A stretch of 7,620 bases of DNA, taken from the NCBI GenBank assembly GCA_937934465.1, contig CALGZO010000312.1, positions 1-7,620 on the forward strand, read 5' to 3'. How positions within the stretch are numbered: position 1 is the first letter of the stretch; each line of letters starts with the position of its first letter. Shown piece after piece: positions 1 to 5,843 of the stretch. Both the position numbers and the translations under genes were made by a program. This stretch comes from an uncultured Fimbriimonadales bacterium. Lineage in GTDB: Bacteria; Armatimonadota; Fimbriimonadia; Fimbriimonadales; GBS-DC. Below the pieces are notes generated by a model. The model searched no databases. It was not told the DNA's origin and worked only from the letters and a program-made list of their open reading frames with translations.

Positions 1-383
1 GCGAAGGCGCGTTCCTGTTCCCTTGGGAGAGCGCGTGCGTGCTGTGGCAGATGCTTATCCAAATGCAGCCCAGCGACTTGGCAGACCTCAACGAACTCTA
101 TCAGTCGGTCATCAACGAGGTCAGCAACATCATGCTGGGCAGCTATCTGCAGGCGATTAGCCAGATGACGGGTTTCACCTTGCAGATGGAGCCGCCCGCC
201 TTCGCCGCCGACATGGCGCAGGCAGTATTGAGCTCTGTCATCGTGGAAGCGATGTATGGGCATCGCGAACTGTTAGCCATCGAGACAGCGTTCAAGACCC
301 CTGAACACCATTTCAAGGGCTACTTTTTGTATCTGCCGGAGACGGGCAATCTGGAGAAGTTATTCAGCGTGTTGGGCATCTGA
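1..383 (+). CDS. cheC: CheC-type CheY-P phosphatase, 3' part
   Basis: This is the C-terminal part of CheC, which dephosphorylates CheY-P and, in Bacillus and Thermotoga, binds CheD. The 5' end lies outside the window. The first full codon is at 3, and 126 residues remain of a family usually near 200. The visible part holds the second phosphatase signature: S35, E39 and N42 of the visible residues in the S-x3-E-x2-N arrangement, followed 22 residues later by a Pro (MEPP). That matches the CheC/CheX/FliY active-site helix. The fold then ends with the expected beta strands (FKGYFLYLPE). A GTG at 39 could be mistaken for a start, but the frame is open to the window edge with family-like sequence (GAFLFPWE), so the gene begins upstream. 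Whether the first phosphatase motif is intact cannot be seen. The stop codon overlaps the cheD ribosome binding site, and the two genes are 11 nt apart. Confidence 0.9.
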   Translation, partial: EGAFLFPWESACVLWQMLIQMQPSDLADLNELYQSVINEVSNIMLGSYLQAISQMTGFTLQMEPPAFAADMAQAVLSSVIVEAMYGHRELLAIETAFKTPEHHFKGYFLYLPETGNLEKLFSVLGI

Positions 384-394
384 AGGAGTAGTGG

Positions 395-919
395 ATGACG
401 CGAGCAGAGGTTCAGTTGGCGGGGATGGGCGAGATTGTGCAGGCGCGCGGCGCGGGGGTGATTGGCTGTATCGGGTTAGGCTCCTGCGTGGGCACACTCC
501 TGTTTGACCCACGCACGCACGCGGCGGCGTTGGCGCATGTGATGTTGCCTGAAGCGCACGAACAAGACGCGATGCGCTTGCCCGGCAAGTATGCGACCAC
601 CGCGCTGCCGATGTTGCTGCGCTTGCTGGACGCCTCGCCTGTCAACGCCTCGCGCCTGCGCGCGGTGCTCATCGGCGGCGGCGAACTGTTCCAAAATCGC
701 AGCCAAGCGCTGCGAATCGGCGAGCGGAATGTGGAAACACTCCATCGGCTGCTACGCGAGCTGCGTATCGGCGTGGCGTTCGAGCATACGCGCGGCACAA
801 CAGGCTGCTCGTTTGAGTTCGATGTCGCCACAGGCTGGATTAGGGTGCGCGCTGTTGGCGCAGCGGCTATCGAGCGAGATTTGGCGGCGGCGTTGGGTAT
901 CCAGCGCAGAGCCGCCTAA
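395..919 (+). CDS. cheD: CheD, chemoreceptor glutamine deamidase
   Basis: CheD deamidates specific glutamines in methyl-accepting chemotaxis proteins and is regulated by CheC, whose gene is directly upstream. The 174-residue length fits the family. The nucleophile lies in GLGSCV (C31) and the catalytic His in AHVMLP (H48), followed by the conserved GKYA (64-67), IGGGELF (93-99) and IGERN (108-112). The third catalytic position, Thr six residues before the Cys in Thermotoga CheD (VTLGLGSC), is here C25 (GCIGLGSC). The late GGxxxRxxxF-type motif is also altered (GTTGCSFEF, no Arg). The family call is secure but the activity may differ. The ATG is chosen because AAGGAG (383-388) lies 6 nt before it. 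That site overlaps the cheC stop codon, so translation is probably coupled. Confidence 0.93.
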   Translation: MTRAEVQLAGMGEIVQARGAGVIGCIGLGSCVGTLLFDPRTHAAALAHVMLPEAHEQDAMRLPGKYATTALPMLLRLLDASPVNASRLRAVLIGGGELFQNRSQALRIGERNVETLHRLLRELRIGVAFEHTRGTTGCSFEFDVATGWIRVRAVGAAAIERDLAAALGIQRRAA

Positions 920-930
920 GGAGGTTCAAC
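919..930 (+). promoter_or_regulatory. Ribosome binding site of cheB, shared block
   Basis: AGGAGGTTCAAC lies one base before the cheB ATG at 932 and overlaps the last base of the cheD stop codon. The same 12 bases, again one base before the ATG, precede cheY at 2823. The AGGAGG core is a near-perfect anti-Shine-Dalgarno match. The shared TTCAAC spacer is what is unusual. Confidence 0.75.
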
Positions 931-931
931 C

Positions 932-2002
932 ATGAGCAAAATCCGAGTGTTGGTGGTGGATGACTCGATGTTTATGCGGCGGATGATCAGCGATTTGCTG
1001 AACCAAGACGCCGCTATCGAAGTGGTGGGCGCAGCGCGCAACGGGCAAGAGGGGCTGACCATGGCGCGTCAGCTCAAGCCCGATGTCATCACGCTCGATG
1101 TGGAGATGCCTGTAATGGATGGCGTCACGATGCTCCAAAAGCTCATGCAGGAGCAGCCGACGCCCGTGCTAATGCTCAGCAGCCTCACCACAGAGGGCGC
1201 GGAAGTCACGCTGAAGTGTCTGGACTTGGGCGCGGTGGACTTCGTGGCGAAGCCGTCAGGCTCCATCTCGTTGGATATCTACAAAATCTCGTCGCAGATT
1301 ATCGAGAAGGTGAAGGCAGTCGCCAAAGCGCGTCTATCGGCTACGCCGACGGCGGCGGTCAGTCCGATGCCTGCGCCGCCCAAGCCCAGCCCGCTTGTTG
1401 GGCGACCCACTCAAGACGCGCCGCTGGTGGTCATCGGCGCATCCACAGGCGGTCCGCGCGCGCTGAATGTGGTGATGAGCAACCTACCGCCCAGTTTGCA
1501 TGCGAAAGTGTTGCTCATCCAACACATGCCAGAGGGGTTCACGCGCTCGTTGGCGGAGCGGTTAGACCGCAGCAGCGCGTTCACCGTGCGCGAGGCGCAA
1601 GGCGGCGAAGTGCTACAACCCGGCGTCGCCTACTTGGCGCAGGGGGGCAAACATCTCAAAGTGGAGCGCGGCGGCAAGCTCACGCTGACCCAAGACCCGC
1701 CTGTGCATGGGGTGCGCCCCGCTGTGGATGTCGCGCTGCTCTCGCTCGCCCAGAACTATCAGGGCGCAATCGTGGTCGCTATCCTGACGGGCATGGGCAA
1801 CGACGGCGCGGCGGGACTGCGCACGCTGCACGCGAAAGGCGCCTACACCATCGCCGAAGATGAAAGCACATGCGTCGTGTTCGGCATGCCACGCGCCGCT
1901 ATCCAAACCGGTTGCGTCAAGCGCGTCGCGCCGCTCAACCAAATCGCAGAAGCCATCACCGAGGGGGTGAAAGAACTATGCAGCAAATTCCAGGCAGCCT
2001 GA
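932..2002 (+). CDS. cheB: CheB, receptor methylesterase/glutamine deamidase
   Basis: CheB removes methyl groups from receptor glutamates and deamidates receptor glutamines, and is activated by phosphorylation from CheA. It is 356 residues, the normal family size. Residues 1-125 form the receiver domain, with acidic residues D10/D11, phosphoacceptor D56 (DVITLDVEMP), S83/S84 (MLSSLT) and K107 (AKPSG). Residues about 126-163 are a Pro/Ala-rich linker. Residues 164-350 form the esterase domain, with the Ser-His-Asp triad at S171 (GASTGGP), H198 (IQHMP) and D291 (GMGNDG). All expected catalytic residues are present. The ATG is fixed by AGGAGG at 919-924. The 3' end overlaps cheR by 25 nt and carries the cheR ribosome binding site. 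Confidence 0.97.
   Translation: MSKIRVLVVDDSMFMRRMISDLLNQDAAIEVVGAARNGQEGLTMARQLKPDVITLDVEMPVMDGVTMLQKLMQEQPTPVLMLSSLTTEGAEVTLKCLDLGAVDFVAKPSGSISLDIYKISSQIIEKVKAVAKARLSATPTAAVSPMPAPPKPSPLVGRPTQDAPLVVIGASTGGPRALNVVMSNLPPSLHAKVLLIQHMPEGFTRSLAERLDRSSAFTVREAQGGEVLQPGVAYLAQGGKHLKVERGGKLTLTQDPPVHGVRPAVDVALLSLAQNYQGAIVVAILTGMGNDGAAGLRTLHAKGAYTIAEDESTCVVFGMPRAAIQTGCVKRVAPLNQIAEAITEGVKELCSKFQAA
1961..1967 (+). promoter_or_regulatory. Ribosome binding site of cheR inside cheB
   Basis: GAGGGGG lies 10 nt before the ATG at 1978, within the last codons of cheB. It decides the cheR start: the same frame stays open upstream to an ATG at 1870, but that start has no good ribosome binding site, would overlap cheB by more than 130 nt, and would add an Arg-rich N-terminus unlike CheR. 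Confidence 0.7.
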
Positions 2003-2841
2003 ACATTCCGAAGACGCCCGAACTGCTGCGCGACTTCGAGCAGTTCAAACAGATGCTCAAAAAACGCGCAGGGCTTGACCTCGACCAATACAAGTTCGAG
2101 CAGACCTATCGTCGCATCTACACGATGATGGAGCGTGCGGGCTATCGGAAGTTCACCGACTACTTCGCGCACTTGGCGGCGGACGAGGCGCGCCTGCGCG
2201 GCTTCATCGACCGTCTCGCCATCAATGTATCCGAGCTGTTCCGCAACCCAGAGCAGTACGAAATCCTGCGGAAGCAGGTGCTGCCTGACCTGCTCAGAGG
2301 CAGCACGCAGTTGAAGCTTTGGAGCGCGGGCAGTTCCTACGGCGCGGAGGCGTATAGCTTGGCGATACTGCTCCATGAGCTTGCGCCGAACCGCTCGCAC
2401 CAGGTACTGGGCACAGATATCGACCAAGAGGTGCTGGAACGCGCGCGGCGCGGCGTCTTCGCCGAGAGCGACCTGCGCAGCGTACCCCCTGAATATAAAC
2501 AGAAATACTTCCGCGCGTTCCAAGAGAATGGACGCACCCACTACGAGGCAGACCCTGCGCTCAAACGCTATCTGAAGTTTGAACGACACAACCTGCTCGC
2601 CGACCCATATCCCAGAGGGTTCGACCTCATCGCCTGCAGGAATGTCGTCATCTATTTCTCGGACGAGGCGAAGGATCGCATCTTCCGAGAGTTCCACCAG
2701 TCGCTCCGCCCAGGCGGCTACCTGTTCTTGGGCAACACGGAGCGCATCTTCAACTACGCGCAGATTGGGTTCGAGAACCCCAGCGCGTTCTTCTATCAGA
2801 AACCACAACAGGAGGTTCAACGATGGCGAAACGCATCATGA
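1978..2841 (+). CDS. cheR: CheR, chemoreceptor methyltransferase
   Basis: CheR transfers methyl groups from S-adenosylmethionine to receptor glutamates, opposing CheB. It is 287 residues, typical for the family. Residues about 15-80 form the N-terminal helical domain, and the rest is a Rossmann-type methyltransferase. Visible motifs are NVSELFRNPEQ (83-93, the family's NxTxFFR region with R89), the SAM-binding loop WSAGSSYGAEAYSLA (115-129, with E124), GTDID (145-149) and the FDLIACRNVVIYF strand (215-227, with N222). The SAM loop lacks the Cys and the first Glu of the common GCSxGEEPYS form, having Ser and Ala instead. The acidic residue E124 is kept, so activity is expected. The gene overlaps cheB by 25 nt and cheY by 19 nt, so the three are probably translationally coupled. 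Confidence 0.95.
   Translation: MQQIPGSLNIPKTPELLRDFEQFKQMLKKRAGLDLDQYKFEQTYRRIYTMMERAGYRKFTDYFAHLAADEARLRGFIDRLAINVSELFRNPEQYEILRKQVLPDLLRGSTQLKLWSAGSSYGAEAYSLAILLHELAPNRSHQVLGTDIDQEVLERARRGVFAESDLRSVPPEYKQKYFRAFQENGRTHYEADPALKRYLKFERHNLLADPYPRGFDLIACRNVVIYFSDEAKDRIFREFHQSLRPGGYLFLGNTERIFNYAQIGFENPSAFFYQKPQQEVQRWRNAS
2810..2821 (+). promoter_or_regulatory. Ribosome binding site of cheY, shared block
   Basis: AGGAGGTTCAAC lies one base before the cheY ATG at 2823 and inside the end of cheR. It is base-for-base the same as the block before cheB at 919-930. Here the block also encodes cheR residues, so it is under a second constraint. Confidence 0.75.
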
Positions 2842-3182
2842 TTACGGACGACGCGCTGTTTATGCGCGTGACGCTCAAGAACATCCTTACGCAGAACGGT
2901 CTCGAAGTGGTCGCCGAAGCGTCCAACGGGCGCGAGGCTGTCGAACTCTACGAGCAGCACAAACCCGACCTGGTGTTTATGGACATCACCATGCCCGAAA
3001 TGGACGGGCTGGAGGCGCTCAAAGCCATCCGCGCCAAAGACCCCAACGCCAAAGTGGTGATGTGTACCGCGATGGGGCAAAAGCAAATCGTCGTGGAGGC
3101 GATTCAGGCGGGCGCGAAAGACTTCATCGTGAAGCCGTTCCAGCCCGAACGAATCATGGAAGCCGTGCAGAAAGCGGCATAG
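2823..3182 (+). CDS. cheY: CheY, chemotaxis response regulator
   Basis: CheY is phosphorylated by CheA and carries the signal to the flagellar (or other) motor. It is a stand-alone 119-residue receiver with no output domain. Acidic pocket residues are D9 and D10, the phosphoacceptor is D54 (FMDITMPEMDG), and the switch residues are T82 (CTAMGQ) and K104 (VKPF). The TAMGQ sequence after the fourth strand and the PF after the Lys resemble CheY of Bacillus and Thermotoga more than enteric CheY. That fits its setting, where CheC and CheX rather than CheZ would end the signal. The start overlaps the end of cheR by 19 nt and is fixed by AGGAGG at 2810-2815. The stop codon overlaps the strong ribosome binding site of cheX. 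Confidence 0.95.
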   Translation: MAKRIMITDDALFMRVTLKNILTQNGLEVVAEASNGREAVELYEQHKPDLVFMDITMPEMDGLEALKAIRAKDPNAKVVMCTAMGQKQIVVEAIQAGAKDFIVKPFQPERIMEAVQKAA

Positions 3183-3197
3183 GAGGGGGGAACGAGC

Positions 3198-3665
3198 GTG
3201 AAGGCAGAATACATCAATCCGTTCATCAGCGCGGCGTTCAATGTCTTCCAGATGATGCTGGGCGTGACGCCTCAGAAGGGGCAACTCAGCGCGCGCAAGG
3301 GCATCTTCACCTCGCAACAGTGCAACATCGTGCTGGGCGTCACAGGTCAGCTGGAGGGTCAGATTATTATCGGCATGTCGGTCTTCACGGCAGATAAAAT
3401 CGCCTCCAAGATGCTGGGCACGACCATCCGCACCTTCGATGAGTTAGCCGCCAGCGCGATTGCCGAGCTGGGCAACATGATTTCAGGCAGGGCGCTCACC
3501 GGGCTCGAGTCGCTGGGCATCAAGTGCAACCTCTCGCCGCCCAGCCTCATCCGAGGCACGAATGTGCGTATCAGCACGCTGGAAGTCCCGACGCTGGTAG
3601 TGCCGCTGCAGACCGAGATGGGCGACTTGGAAATCAATGTTGGGCTATGCGAACGCAGCAAGTAG
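3198..3665 (+). CDS. cheX: CheX, CheY-P phosphatase
   Basis: CheX is a dimeric CheY-P phosphatase of the CheC/CheX/FliY superfamily, and its 155 residues match the usual size. It carries a single active-site signature, S86, E90 and N93 in the S-x3-E-x2-N helix (SAIAELGNMISGRA), followed by the Pro pair at 114-115. The N-terminus (EYINPFISAAFNVFQMMLG) and the strand GQIIIGMS are typical of CheX. The start is GTG, chosen because the run AGGAGGGGGG (3181-3190) ends 7 nt before it; that site overlaps the cheY stop codon. This is the last gene of the che cluster, followed by a non-coding gap with a strong hairpin. With cheC upstream, the operon encodes two separate phosphatases of the same family. 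Confidence 0.92.
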   Translation: MKAEYINPFISAAFNVFQMMLGVTPQKGQLSARKGIFTSQQCNIVLGVTGQLEGQIIIGMSVFTADKIASKMLGTTIRTFDELAASAIAELGNMISGRALTGLESLGIKCNLSPPSLIRGTNVRISTLEVPTLVVPLQTEMGDLEINVGLCERSK

Positions 3666-3683
3666 ACGCCTCTTCAGGGAACA

Positions 3684-3708
3684 CGCGGGGCGCATTGCGC
3701 GTCCCGCG
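3684..3708 (+). terminator. GC hairpin after cheX, possible terminator
   Basis: A 10-bp stem with one G-U pair (arms 3684-3693 and 3699-3708, loop ATTGC) begins 19 nt after the cheX stop. It is very GC-rich and sits where the che operon should end. No T-run follows on either strand, so it is not a classic intrinsic terminator. It could be a Rho-assisted stop, a 3'-end stabiliser or a pause site. Confidence 0.45.
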
Positions 3709-3740
3709 CTCGTAGCCCACGCCGCCGTCTGAGCCGCCGA

Positions 3741-3798
3741 CCCAACTCCAAAAAATCGGCAGGAGTCGCGCTTCATCTTGGCGAATTAACACAGCGCT
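3741..3798 (+). promoter_or_regulatory. Leader of the cytochrome gene without Shine-Dalgarno site
   Basis: Unlike the chemotaxis genes upstream, the cytochrome gene has no Shine-Dalgarno site within 20 nt of its ATG. The 58 nt before it hold an A-run (3750-3755), GGCAGGA (3758-3764), 15 spacer bases, and GGCGAATTAAC (3780-3790) ending 8 nt before the start codon. An in-frame TAA at 3787-3789 rules out any longer protein. The AT-richer AATTAAC could be part of a -10 region for a leaderless or short-leader transcript, but it fits the consensus poorly. Its role is unproven. Confidence 0.3.
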
Positions 3799-4773
3799 AT
3801 GCATACTTTCGTAGGATGGAGCGTTTCCGTGACGGCGTTCGCGCTGATGCTGCTGGGCGCAGTGCGCACGGTGCAAGATAAGCCCACTGAGGCGACTGCC
3901 GAGCTGCCTCGCACGCGCGGCGACTGCCAGACCTGCCACCCCAACGAGGCGAAAGATTGGGCAGAATCGCGCCACGCCGCCGCGTGGGAGAGCGAGACCT
4001 TCGGACAGACCTCGCGCAACCGCACGCTGAAGATGTGCTTGCCCTGCCACGCGCCCGAACCTATCCTCGCTAAAGGCTTCGGCGAGCATCCGAGCCTGCG
4101 CGACGCCGACCGCGCCCACGGCATCGACTGCATCAGCTGCCACCAAGACGCCGACGGCGCATATCACGGCGCACTGGGCACAAAAACCGACGCGCACGCC
4201 ACCGTGAAAAACGAGAAGTTCGGAACCGTCGACATGTGCGCCACTTGCCACGAAATCTTCGGCACGGTGGACTGGTACAAGCAGAGCGAGTGGGGCAAAG
4301 ACCCTAACGGCTGCGTGAACTGCCACATGCCCGTGGTGGAGCGACCGATTGCCACAGGCGACGGTTTGCCCGCCCGCAAAGCGCGCGTTCACAAGTTCGA
4401 GGGCGCGACGCCCGCAATGTTCCAAAAAGGCGTCAAGATGGCGCACGAGCGACGCGACAACTACCTCCAAATCAAGCTGGAGAGCGTCGAGGTGGGGCAT
4501 ACCGTGCCCACGGGTCCCGAATATGTGGTCGTGATTGTGGAGGCGCGCTTCCTACAAGGCGACGCCGAGGTGGGCAAGCACCAGACGCTGCTGGCGGATA
4601 ACGGCGCCATCGATGGCAACGATACGCGCCTCAAACCAGGCGAGCGCAGGGTCATCCGCGCGCCCATCCCCGACGGCGCGACGGCGGCGACCGTGCGCGT
4701 GCTCCATAAGCGCAATCGCGACCTGCCCGATGAGCAAGCCCGCGTGCTGTACGAAGCACAGGTGAACTGGTGA
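3799..4773 (+). CDS. Pentaheme c-type cytochrome, c554-like
   Basis: This 324-residue protein is a multiheme cytochrome c acting outside the cytoplasmic membrane in electron transfer; its donor and acceptor cannot be read from sequence. Five CxxCH haem sites are visible: CQTCH (43-47), CLPCH (80-84), CISCH (111-115), CATCH (147-151) and CVNCH (172-176). Additional histidines (for example in SRHAAAW) could be distal ligands. Spacing and surrounding sequence resemble the cytochrome c554/c' family. Residues about 195-324 have no haem sites and look like a beta domain beginning near VGHTVPTGPEY (232-242), a motif seen after haem domains in related multihaem proteins. Residues 4-22 form one hydrophobic segment for export. 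It has no Lys or Arg before it and no clear cleavage site, so it may stay as a membrane anchor. An in-frame TAA at 3787 fixes the start. The stop overlaps the next gene by 4 nt. Confidence 0.85.
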   Translation: MHTFVGWSVSVTAFALMLLGAVRTVQDKPTEATAELPRTRGDCQTCHPNEAKDWAESRHAAAWESETFGQTSRNRTLKMCLPCHAPEPILAKGFGEHPSLRDADRAHGIDCISCHQDADGAYHGALGTKTDAHATVKNEKFGTVDMCATCHEIFGTVDWYKQSEWGKDPNGCVNCHMPVVERPIATGDGLPARKARVHKFEGATPAMFQKGVKMAHERRDNYLQIKLESVEVGHTVPTGPEYVVVIVEARFLQGDAEVGKHQTLLADNGAIDGNDTRLKPGERRVIRAPIPDGATAATVRVLHKRNRDLPDEQARVLYEAQVNW

Positions 4774-5387
4774 AGATTCGGCGATGGCTCGCTGTCGGCG
4801 GCGCAGCGACGGCGATAAGCGTCGCCTCAGCCGACCGCCTTATTGAAATCCCGACAGGCAAGCTGCTCTATCCTGAGCGCATGGCGATAGAAGCAGGCGT
4901 GCTGGCAGGCGCGCCCTCGCGCGAGCGCGTGCTGGTCAACTTCCGAATCGGCAACCTCTGGGAGGTGCAGGGCGCGCGCACGGGCTTCGACTCGCGCCTT
5001 GAGGTCTATAACCTGCAATACAGCCTCTACCCAGAGATTCCGGGCTACGCGCCGGGCGTCTCGGTGGGCGTGGTGGATGCGCTCAATCGCACTGCGCAAG
5101 GGCGAGGCTACTTTATGGCAATCTCGTATGGCATCGCCGCGCTGGGTGAGACGCCGTTAGACCACGACCTGCGCGTGCATCTCGGCTTCGGCGGGGGGAG
5201 CATGTCAAGTTTCTTTCTTGGCTTCGATGTGCCCCTGACCAATCAGCTCTTCCTGCGCGCGGAGCATACGGGCGAGCAGATTAACGCCGCCTTGGCGTGG
5301 CGACCGAATAATCAAGTGGAGCTGCGCGGGGCGGTGATTCGCGGGCGCACGAGTTGGAGTATCATGATAAGGCTATGGGCGGAGTGA
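4770..5387 (+). CDS. Secreted beta-rich protein, YjbH-like small outer-membrane barrel
   Basis: The product has 205 residues and no assigned function. Residues 1-21 are a clear signal peptide (positive KIRR start, hydrophobic core, SVASA cleavage site). The mature part is rich in Gly and in alternating hydrophobic strands, such as GVSVGVVDA (96-104), YFMAISYGIAAL (114-125), LRVHLGFGGG, SFFLGFDVPLTNQLFLRAEH, INAALAWRP, VELRGAVI and SWSIMIRLW. This looks like a small beta barrel or sheet, and its pattern resembles YjbH-type outer-membrane proteins of exopolysaccharide systems. That similarity is my reading and could be no more than generic barrel features. It has no cysteine and no haem site. 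The GTG start overlaps the cytochrome stop in a GTGA junction, with AGGTGA (4760-4765) just upstream, so the two genes are probably co-translated and their products may work together in the envelope. Confidence 0.7.
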   Translation: MKIRRWLAVGGAATAISVASADRLIEIPTGKLLYPERMAIEAGVLAGAPSRERVLVNFRIGNLWEVQGARTGFDSRLEVYNLQYSLYPEIPGYAPGVSVGVVDALNRTAQGRGYFMAISYGIAALGETPLDHDLRVHLGFGGGSMSSFFLGFDVPLTNQLFLRAEHTGEQINAALAWRPNNQVELRGAVIRGRTSWSIMIRLWAE

Positions 5388-5842
5388 GCCGCGCGGTTGA
5401 ACGCGATAGGGGTTGGCTACAGGCGACGCCTGTGCAGGGCTGGGCGCGTTGGAGCCACGCGCTGCTGCTGCTGGGCGCGGCGACGATGGTCGGTATCGGG
5501 CTGTACCTCACGCCGGACCCTGCTGGGCACGGCACGCATCAGCAGTTGGGGCTGCCGCCGTGTACGATTTATCACCTCACAGGGCGTCCGTGCCCCTCGT
5601 GCGGGCTGACCACCAGCGTCAGCGCAATCCTGCACGGACAGTTCGCGCTGGCGTGGCGGGCGAACCCCATCGGCTTCCTGATTGTGGCTGCAACCGCCGC
5701 GGTCGCGCTCAATAGCCTCGCCGCGCTCCTCGTCGGGCGTTGCCTGCGCATCGAGTTATCGCGCTTCAACTGGATACTCACTCTATTGCTGTCGCTGTGG
5801 CTGGCGCACGGGGTGATACGGTTCGTACTGTGGCAACCGTAA
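5375..5842 (+). CDS. DUF2752 membrane protein
   Basis: This is an integral membrane protein of about 155 residues in the DUF2752 family, whose function is unknown. The family signature is clear: LPPCTIYHLTGRPCPSCGLTTS (about 60-81, with C63, C73, C76) followed by the small-residue helix and HGQFALAWRANPIG (87-100, with N97-P98). Three hydrophobic segments lie at about 28-46, 98-120 and 132-152. The Cys-x2-Cys-Gly pair is not a haem motif. It could be redox-active or bind metal, but the family gives no proof. The ATG at 5375 is preferred. The frame is open to a TTG at 5354, which would add seven residues, and a GTG at 5384 is also possible. With the ATG, the gene overlaps the upstream barrel gene by 13 nt, suggesting one transcript with the cytochrome. 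Confidence 0.85.
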   Translation: MGGVSRAVERDRGWLQATPVQGWARWSHALLLLGAATMVGIGLYLTPDPAGHGTHQQLGLPPCTIYHLTGRPCPSCGLTTSVSAILHGQFALAWRANPIGFLIVAATAAVALNSLAALLVGRCLRIELSRFNWILTLLLSLWLAHGVIRFVLWQP

Positions 5843-5843
5843 G

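Noticed and set aside
39..383. Complete small protein starting at GTG 39
   Set aside because: CheC-like sequence continues upstream in the same frame to the window edge, so this is the end of a longer gene.
1870..1977. Upstream-extended start for cheR at 1870
   Set aside because: It would overlap cheB by over 130 nt, has no good ribosome binding site and adds an Arg-rich stretch unlike CheR. The ATG at 1978 has GAGGGGG 10 nt before it.
1843..2820. Long reverse-strand open frame across cheB and cheR
   Set aside because: It is antisense to two clearly conserved genes, shows no recognisable domain, and arises from GC-rich codon structure.
2579..3397. Long + strand open frame bridging cheR, cheY and cheX in another frame
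   Set aside because: It has low-complexity Ser/Arg-rich composition and crosses three well-supported genes, so it is a shadow frame.
3634..4500. Reverse-strand 288-codon open frame opposite the cytochrome gene
   Set aside because: The + strand has five CxxCH motifs in frame, while the reverse product has no recognisable domain.
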